From: Chara braunii
Lineage: Eukaryota; Streptophyta; Charophyceae; Charales; Characeae
Direction: 5' to 3'
DNA: 21,206 nt
Assembly: GCA_003427395.1 (NCBI GenBank)
Contig: BFEA01000025.1
Location: 2,970,663 to 2,991,868 of the forward strand
Numbering within the stretch: position 1 is the stretch's first letter; each line of letters opens with the position of its first letter. Below the pieces are notes generated by a model. It searched no databases. It saw nothing but the letters and a program-made list of their open reading frames with translations, and was not told the origin of the DNA. The translations under genes were made by a program, and so were the position numbers. This document shows, one piece after another, positions 15,699-21,206 of the stretch.

Positions 15699-16253
15699 AT
15701 GGCTTCCATGTGGAACAGCTTGCCGCTGTCTGGTTTGATAAAGTTCATCCCCTTGTTTTTCCATCCGGTCTCATTGACCATGTATGCAGATGAGGAACTG
15801 CGTACATGTGGGCAAGTGAATGCCCGAAAGGACCAGGAGAAACTGAAACTTCAGCAGGTCCTCACAGAAATTCACGAGGCTGGCCCGGAAGCGGAAAATC
15901 ATGTCTGGAGCCAGTTCGACCTGCACATCTTCGAAGAGCAGTTGAACCAGGCTGAGACGGGAGTTGATCTCATCCATGTGGCAAGAGACATGAACCTGGT
16001 CATAGCCAGGGCCCGTCACAGTCTGGATCAATTTGTCGCCGAAATGCTGGCCCGAAATATCCAGCACGTTGAAGAAGAGGACAAAAGAAAAGAAGGAAAA
16101 ACAAGCAGGGAAAACAAACAAGAATTAAATGAGGATGTAGTTGATCAGGACATCAGACAACTAGAAGAAGCATTGCAGGCAGAGAAGAAAAAGAAGGAAG
16201 CCATGAAACAACAACGGAAAAAAATAAAAGTAGAAAGAAAGGAAAATGAATGA
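15699..16253 (+). pseudogene. gag-like N-terminal segment
   Basis: A 184-codon frame holds this segment; ATGs at 15699 and 15780 are both possible starts. From 15780 it reads as a soluble protein. A helical central part (ARDMNLVIARARHSLDQFV) precedes a very charged C-terminal coiled-coil-like tail (EEALQAEKKKKEAMKQQRKK). I recognise no named domain. Its place directly before the gag domain, and a further coiled-coil start in the next frame, support it as the N-terminal part of the element's Gag. A stop at 16251 and a frame change within the next 60 bp separate it from the following segment, where VKVEEGSDVATLIK is readable in another frame. Confidence 0.6.
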
Positions 16254-16313
16254 AATCAGAAGTAAGGTAAAAGTAGAAGAAGGAAGTGATGTTGCAACTC
16301 TCATTAAAATCTG

Positions 16314-17031
16314 ATGTCTTACCTGGTTCACTTGGAGACGAAGTTAGACAAAGTCATTGCTGACAAGGACCTGCTTTCTGCCCAGTTGGCAACGTTGACC
16401 AATGCGGTCAAGCAAAAGCAGCCTATGACCAGGGAAGAACAGGAGAAGACTGAAGAAGAACCAAAGCCTGAACCAGTGAAGAAACTGATGGGAGATGCAA
16501 TGAAATCCACCCCGAAAGATGAAACCCCAAAAAGACAAGTGAAGAGGGAAAAAGTGAAAATGAAACTCCCATTCACATTCACCGAAAAACCAAGAGAACA
16601 CCTGCTGCTGTGGATTGCTGAGGTCCAGACCTACTGCTCTACGACCCTGGTAGACGAAGATAGCCAGGTGGCGTTCACCACCTCATGTCTTGGCGAAGAT
16701 GCTAAGGCATGGGTACTGCCGGGAGCGAATGCCGCCAGATTTGAGTTTATTGGGGATTGGGCGAAGACCTTGACTTTGAGGGAATTTACGAAGAAGATCA
16801 AAGAAAGATTTCTAAATAAGACCACAACAGACAAGGCGTTGATAGCTTACCGCAATCAACCGGCGACACTGGACATTTGTGGATGCCCTCTCTCGTGAAG
16901 TGGATTGTTTGATTCAGGTACCAGGACTGAACATCCATGATGATCAGGTCCTTTACATCTACTCACAAGCCTTACCTGAACCTATCCGTGGACAGCTGGT
17001 TGTCGAGTCGAAATCGGGTACATACACGTAG
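16314..17031 (+). pseudogene. Retrotransposon Gag domain, frameshifted
   Basis: The frame starting at ATG 16314 opens with a coiled-coil (HLETKLDKVIADKDLLSAQL). It continues through a Glu/Lys/Pro-rich linker, then KLPFTFTEKPREHLLLWIAE and LREFTKKIKERFLNK, which match the general layout of the Ty3-type capsid (Retrotrans_gag) domain. Near 16870 reading passes to the next frame (DALSREVDCLIQVPGLN, then QALPEPIRGQL) and meets a TAG at 17029-17031. The capsid therefore needs one frame change and one stop bypass and is dead as it stands. Function in an intact element would be assembly of the cytoplasmic virus-like particle. Confidence 0.78.
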
Positions 17032-17480
17032 AAACAGTTCCGGGATCTTGCCTTGCAGCGAGAACACATGACGTCACAGGTAAAAAACACCTACGCTGGG
17101 GTTACCAAGTCAGGTCAAGGGAGTGGATCAGGGAAAAGAATTTTGTGCAGACAGAAGAGACAAGACCACACGCTTGTTGTGTTCGACGACGACACAATGG
17201 AGAAGTGGCCCCTCGAAGGAAGCGAGGGACAGGTGAATGCGGGCGGGCAATCGGGAAAGGGTGATGTCACCGCTGCGGTAGGAGGAGACCACGTTCCTTT
17301 CCAGCCCACCCTGAGATAGGTTTCGGAAGGCCTTCCAAGAAAATTGGCATTTCCGAGGACACATGGCAAGAAAGGATGGATAACCATCAGTGCCTGAAGT
17401 GCGGCACTGCGGGGCATATTATAGCATGGTGCCCTCTGATTAGGAACCCAAAAGGGAGCAGCCAGTAGGAGTACCATCTA
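17032..17480 (+). pseudogene. Gag C-terminus with CCHC zinc knuckle
   Basis: After the TAG the same frame continues to 17319 (basic and Gly-rich, with LALQREHMTSQVKN near its start). Coding then shifts frame to give GRPSKKIGIS and a zinc knuckle CLKCGTAGHIIAWC at 17391-17432. This fits the C-X2-C-X4-H-X4-C nucleocapsid consensus with all four ligands kept. The knuckle frame stops at TAG 17467. Zinc knuckles of this type bind the element's RNA during packaging. Confidence 0.82.
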
Positions 17481-17512
17481 CTCTTACTGAGCCGAAGGGT
17501 GCAGACGTAGAG

Positions 17513-18165
17513 TTGGCGCTGGAAACCCCTTTCCACCCTTCAACGCCTATGGCAAACGATGTCTCTTCCTTGGCCCCTCACTCAGATCGCCTTGAACCTG
17601 CGATGTGCAGAATCCCTCTGAGTGAGACCTTTGATGAGCTTGGGAATGAACTGATTAACCTACGAAGCTCATGGGCTAAGAAGGCGAAGTCTAAGGGCGA
17701 GTTGATGTCTGAAGACGTAGAGATTTCAAAACCACGGAGCGGTGCTCTGTTAGGCACAGACTCGACTAGATCCTACATATCCGAAGGTGCTCTAAAGAAA
17801 ATGCACTTGGGTATGTGAGTAAAGAATCTAGCAAAGCCTATTGTCTCATGTTGGCAGATCAAAGTACCATCACGGTTTCCCAATGTGTGGAGAGCGTGAA
17901 GTGTTACTTTATGACACATGAAGGTAAGCGTATCCTACATGAAGTAACATTCCTAATTGAAAAACAATTATCGTTTGATATGATATTAGGAATGGATTGG
18001 CATGAGGAAGCAAACCCTGAGATCAAATATAAGGAAAAACTTGTGAAAATTAGGAACGAGAATAATGAATTGATCAGGATCAAACTCTACATTGTGTTTC
18101 TGTTGTATGAGTGTCCCTGCATTTCAATCCATGGTTGTGAGAAAAAAAGTTGGCACAGGAGGTGA
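17513..18165 (+). pseudogene. Aspartic protease segment, active site altered
   Basis: The first frame (17513-17818) ends in ALLGTDSTRSYISEGALKK. The second frame, overlapping by a few bases at 17815, contains SFDMILGMDW. That order, an ALLDxGS-type active-site strand and ~70 residues later a DMILGMDWL-type flap/end strand, is the gypsy retropepsin pattern. The usual D-T/S-G triad is read here as G-T-D (codons 17753-17761), so the catalytic Asp is out of place. There is also a frame break between the two halves. Intact copies would mature the Gag-Pol polyprotein. Confidence 0.72.
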
Positions 18166-18179
18166 TGATGGTGTTAGTA

Positions 18180-18914
18180 AAGACTATTGGTGAATGTTCC
18201 TCCTACCCTCCTATTGAAAAACTACTTTACACATATCAGGACCTGAAACCAACGGGGTAAACTGAAAGGAAGATAAAACATACCATTGAGATTGTTCCTG
18301 AAAGTAAAATTCACAAAGGACCAATCTTCGTATATCCCCGAAGGAACTCGATGAATTGAGAAAGCAACCGCGGGAACTAACTAACAAGGGATGAATTAGA
18401 CCTATCTCTTCTCCTTATGGGACTCCTGTTTTGTTTGTTCGCAAAAAGGACGGTGAGTTACGACTTTGTATTGATTACCAAGGGTTGAATGTGGTCACTG
18501 TTAGAAATGTCGAACCCCTCCCTCGAATTGATGACCTTCTAGACCAATTGCAAGGATGCAGGTACTTCAGTAAAATTTACTCGACGTCCAACTATCACCA
18601 GATTAAGGTAGCCCCTGAAGATCAACACAAGACGGCATTCAGAACAAGGTATGGTCACTACCTTCCAAAGGCCAATGAATGAGTAGTTTAGAGAATGGTT
18701 GGACGAATTCGAAGTAATATACCTTGATGTTGGAAGACCATGAAAAACATCTGCGTTTCGTCCTACAAAATTTGAGAGAAGGAAACTTCAAACCGAATCC
18801 TAAGAAGTCGGAAGTCTTATACCTAGGACATCTTGTGAATGAAGATGGGTTGAGACGAGAGGTAAAGAAGATTCTTGCTATAAGAAATTGGCCTAAGTCA
18901 AAACTCTAACTGAC
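18180..18914 (+). pseudogene. Reverse transcriptase, multiply disabled
   Basis: The recognisable order is a pre-RT segment (IEIVPESK), SPKELDELRKQ, then after a [64 protein letters not shown] and RYGHY. These are RT fingers/palm blocks of Ty3/gypsy. In the palm strand the expected FSKIDL is FSKIYS (Tyr codon 18578-18580), replacing the first catalytic Asp. Between GHY and TFQRPMNE the block that normally carries the MPFGL motif is missing. A TAG (18684) follows. The YxDD loop is reduced to YLDV (18720-18731) with the following residues gone. The thumb/connection continues from ~18727 (EDHEKHLRFVLQNLREGNFK, YLGHLVNEDG, IRNWPKSK). Confidence 0.88.
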
Positions 18915-19412
18915 TTGTGCTCCTTTCTGGGACTGACCAGCTATTATAGGAAGTTCGTTAGGAATTTCTCTTCAATAGTTGCCCCGGTGAGGAGGCTCCT
19001 GAAGAAAGAAACTATTTGGCGTTGGGATAAAGACTATGAGTCTGCGTTTAGAAAGCTAAAGTATGGGTTCACTCACTACCCTGTTCTAAAAATTGCAGAC
19101 TCATCCTTGCCTTTTGTTGTGACCATTGACGCCACTGACACAAGTCAGTACAGGATTGGGGTTGTACTGCAGCAAAACGATGGGAAGGGTTACCAACCAA
19201 TTGAGTTCACGTCCTGCTGACTCCTTTTGACAAAGTAGCAAACTCAACCTATGACAGAGAATTATTCGCATTGTTGCAAGCTCTACTGACATGGAAACAC
19301 TATCTCTTAGGTAGGCACTTCAAAATCTACTCGGACCACGAGACTCTGAAGTGGCTTAAGACACAACCTCGTCTTACTGACAAGCTTGCCAGATAGTCCG
19401 CTATCATGATGC
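18912..19412 (+). pseudogene. RNase H domain, frameshifted
   Basis: FLGLTSYYRKFVRNFSSIV and the RRLLKK...WRWD segment lead into the RNase H domain (VVTIDATDTSQYRIGVVLQQ). The frame ends at TGA 19218-19220. The domain continues one frame over, from about 19220, as STYDRELFALLQALLTWKHY and KIYSDHETLKWLKTQPRLTD, with the acidic residues of the D...E...D set visible. A TAG at 19394-19396 replaces what is usually a Trp after KLAR. In an intact element this domain removes the RNA strand during reverse transcription. Confidence 0.85.
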
Positions 19413-19614
19413 CTACGATTTTGAATTGAAAAGCATCAAGGGTAAGTATAATGTGGTAGTTGACGCTCTCTCACGAAGAAGTGACTGCTTTGGAACCATT
19501 GTCACCTACTCGGCTACGATTTTGAATTGAAAAGCATAAAGGGTAAGTATAATGTGGTAGTTGACGTTCTCTCACGTAGAAGTGACTTCTTTGGAACAAT
19601 TGTTACCTACTTGG
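19413..19614 (+). repeat. 101-bp tandem duplication inside pol
   Basis: 19413-19513 and 19514-19614 are adjacent 101-bp copies differing at about 7 positions. They encode the RNase H-integrase tether (KSIKGKYNVVVD, LSRR). Because 101 is not a multiple of three, the duplication itself shifts the frame. The divergence shows it is not recent. Confidence 0.92.
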
Positions 19615-20087
19615 ACATAGGAAACAACCTAAAGGATAAGGTTCGAAAAGGATATTCCACGAACCCAATTTGGCAACCTATTATACACAATCTAAAATTT
19701 AATCTCGAGTGTTTCCCTGACTACGGAATGGCAGACGAAATACTTTTCTTCATTGATGGAAATGAGCAAAGAATTTGTGTTCCACATAATGAACTTACAA
19801 AGAGTCTAATTCCTGGTGAGTGCCATGACACAGAGGGAGACTTTGGGCTCAGAAAGACTTTTGCCAATGTCCGAGAACACTTTGTTTGGCAAGGAATGAA
19901 GAATGACACGCTAACGTACACGAGAACTTGTCTTGTGTGCCAGCGCAACACGCCATCCCACGAGAGTCCCTTGGGACAATTGAGATCACTACTGAACCTG
20001 AGTGTTTTCATTTCGACTCTTAATTCGCTAAGGCAAGAACAAAACTTGTTTGTACGCTATCCCACGAGAGTCCCTTGGGACAATTGA
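19527..20087 (+). pseudogene. Integrase N-terminal zinc-binding region
   Basis: This frame begins in the tether and carries the integrase HHCC module: GECHDTEGDFGLRKT, then VREHFVWQGMKNDTLTYTR and CLVCQRN, followed by SPLGQLRS. The first His and the CxxC pair are present. The position of the second His (normally in GHFG) is Asp (GDFG), and the H-to-H spacing is shorter than in the minus-strand integrase. The zinc site is thus probably lost. After SPLGQLRS the sequence is scrambled by local repeats and the frame ends at 20087. Confidence 0.83.
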
Positions 20088-20160
20088 GACCACATGACAC
20101 CGATTCGCTAAGTACGCTATGTTTGTACCCTCGCCCGCTGAGGCAAGAACAAAACCTGTC
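19955..20160 (+). repeat. Interleaved direct repeats replacing the first-Asp segment
   Basis: An identical 31-bp block occurs at 19955-19985 and 20059-20089. GCTAAGGCAAGAACAAAAC (20027) recurs as GCTGAGGCAAGAACAAAAC (20137). GTACGCTAT occurs at 20052 and 20112, and ATTCGCTAAG at 20023 and 20103. The repeats occupy the place where the integrase core normally begins with its first catalytic Asp, and that segment is absent. Repeated template switching during reverse transcription or repair slippage could produce this. Confidence 0.85.
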
Positions 20161-20177
20161 ATTCAAAAGTTTCATAT

Positions 20178-20543
20178 GTGATGGGATCTAAGTATGGATT
20201 CCCTACATCCATTGTGTCAGACAGAGATGTGAGATTCACAAGAGAATCTTGGCGGAAACTGATGGAAGCTTACGACACCAAACTGACAATATTGTCAGGA
20301 CGACATCCTGAGACTAACGGCCAAACCGAACAAATGAACAAGTTGTGCCAACAACTCCTACTCATGTATGTGCGTCCTGACCAGATTGACTGGGGCGAGA
20401 ACCTACCCAAGATTGCAAGTGCATATAATAACAATGTACACACTTCTACTGGACAAACACCCAATGCACTGCACAAAGGATGGCAAACTCTGAGACTGAT
20501 TGACTCTCTCACGCGAGATCAGATCCAAAGGTTGCCCCCATGA
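20178..20543 (+). pseudogene. Integrase catalytic core, second half
   Basis: GFPTSIVSDRDVRFTRESW carries the second catalytic Asp, and NGQTEQ the Glu; 35 residues separate the Asp of SDR from this Glu, the canonical D-35-E spacing. MYVRPDQIDWGENLPKIASA and NNNVHTSTGQTPNALHKG follow the usual core-end layout. The frame stops at TGA 20541-20543. Together with the missing first Asp the core is inactive. It is clearly different in sequence from the minus-strand integrase at 8.6-9.6 kb. Confidence 0.88.
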
Positions 20544-21002
20544 ACCCAAGAATTCACAGTTCTCTATGAGCAAGGCATTGAAAAAGTAAAAGAGAATATA
20601 AGGAAAGCCCAACAGAAAATGATTGAACAGGCAAACAAACATAGAAGGGCTGCACAATTCAAAGAAGGAGATATGGTTTGGATTAAATCCAACAAATTTT
20701 CACTTGAGGAAAATGTCACGCAGAAACTGCTACCCATATACTATGGACCCTGGTAAGTTCTCAAAGTTATAGGGGACGCAGGTGAACCTTCCTACCGAAT
20801 TGACATTCCCCCTTATCTAATGACCTACCCAGTCTTTCACGCATCTAAGTTGTTACCCTATGCTGAAGGACAGGAATTCCCATGTAGACCGTCTTCGTTT
20901 CTTCCCTCAATGGATGGTGGGTACCAAGTAGATAAAATCATTGAACACGGGTTTTTCTCTAGTGGAGCTCTAGAGGAAGACCTCAGAAGCAATACAAGGT
21001 AA
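20544..21002 (+). pseudogene. Integrase C-terminal domain and truncated chromodomain
   Basis: The frame after the TGA continues with a Lys-rich helix (KVKENIRKAQQKMIEQANKH) and FKEGDMVWIKSNKF, typical of the gypsy integrase C-terminus (GD.VW). It reaches LLPIYYGPW and a TAA at 20754-20756. It resumes in frame with VIGDAGEPSYRIDIP and YPVFHASKLLPY (the VFH.S.L motif). GGYQVDKIIEHGFF then looks like the first strand of a chromodomain, but the rest is replaced by an unrelated tail ending at TAA 21000-21002. Chromodomains target integration of this clade to heterochromatin; here it is incomplete. Confidence 0.82.
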
Positions 21003-21021
21003 AAGTTTTCTAATCAACTGC

Positions 21022-21206
21022 GGTTTCTCGGAGTCTCGCTCACTCTTATCACCTAGTTCTTATTATTATAGTCATAAGGCGGGCTTTTCGGAGCCTCACT
21101 CACTCTTATCCTTATGGTGATAAGGCAGGCTTCTCGGAGCCTCGCTTCGTCAGATCACCTAGTATATATTATTATGGTGATAAGGCAGGTTTCTCGGAGC
21201 CTCGCT
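21022..21206 (+). repeat. ~60-bp tandem array with two alternating hairpins
   Basis: TCGGAG anchors recur at 21028, 21088, 21134 and 21194 (spacing 60, 46, 60), so one unit is 14 bp short. Each unit carries AGGCT-TCTCGG-AGCCT or a variant. CTTATCACC then pairs with GGTGATAAG across an AT-rich loop containing TATTATTAT. The array runs off the right edge. It lies directly after pol, where the 3' untranslated region or LTR would be. Confidence 0.85.

Larger units (their letters stand above)
12959..21206 (+). mobile_element. Degraded Ty3/gypsy chromovirus-like element (lineage 2), right end outside
   Basis: The order is candidate LTR, candidate tRNA-primed site, long leader, gag, CCHC zinc knuckle, aspartic-protease-like segment, RT, RNase H, integrase and the beginning of a chromodomain. 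RT-RNase H-integrase order is diagnostic of Ty3/gypsy rather than copia. The element carries many stops and frame changes and cannot be autonomous. The gag-pol part (15.7-21.0 kb) is secure. Joining it to the LTR and primer site ~1.8 kb upstream is less sure, since unrelated insertions could lie between. No 3' LTR is in the window. Confidence 0.7.

Noticed and set aside
1-21206. Assignment to a particular species such as a charophyte alga
   Set aside because: Retroelement style and ACGT boxes hint at the green lineage, but nothing in the window is diagnostic without a database search.

Overview
The window reads as repeat-dense nuclear DNA of a eukaryote. The signs are long A/T tracts, (GT)n and (GA)n microsatellites, a tRNA-derived fragment with RNA polymerase III box sequences, two unrelated Ty3/gypsy-type LTR-retrotransposon remnants, and no compact operon-like gene layout. 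A plant or streptophyte-alga genome is my best guess. It rests on chromodomain-bearing gypsy sequence, an initiator-Met-tRNA-type primer site and ACGT-core (G-box/ABRE-like) motifs, and it is inference. I find no intact gene with a recognisable function.

Layout. 1-2.3 kb: short direct and inverted repeats, a (GT)n tract, a 30-bp degenerate minisatellite and a 31-bp inverted repeat. 2.5-3.3 kb: one open, highly charged reading frame of about 200 codons with no recognised domain. 3.3-7.4 kb: mostly unassigned DNA with scattered open stretches and hairpins. 7.4-8.1 kb: a broken coding-like region of unknown family. 8.5-9.6 kb: on the minus strand, a 5'-truncated gypsy integrase remnant ending next to an A-rich tract. 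9.7-12.9 kb: a cluster of SINE-like or MITE-like repeats containing six copies of one motif in strictly alternating orientation, two copies of a ~220-bp repeat with an A-rich tail, a G-quadruplex-prone block, several hairpins and a tRNA-like pol III promoter region. 13.0-21.2 kb: a second, plus-strand, chromodomain-type gypsy element. It has a candidate 5' LTR, a candidate primer-binding site, a ~1.8 kb leader carrying a 32-bp-periodic array of ACGTGGCA motifs, then gag, zinc knuckle, protease, reverse transcriptase, RNase H, integrase and a truncated chromodomain. The window ends inside a ~60-bp tandem array.

Functional reading. The plus-strand element keeps canonical order (gag - zinc knuckle - PR - RT - RNH - IN - chromo), but stops, frameshifts, internal duplications and active-site changes (PR motif altered, RT first Asp replaced, YxDD lost, integrase first-Asp segment missing) make it a fossil. 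The minus-strand fragment is a different gypsy lineage with higher GC. The least explained structures are the ACGTGGCA array in the retroelement leader and the alternating-orientation repeat family at 9.8-12.8 kb.
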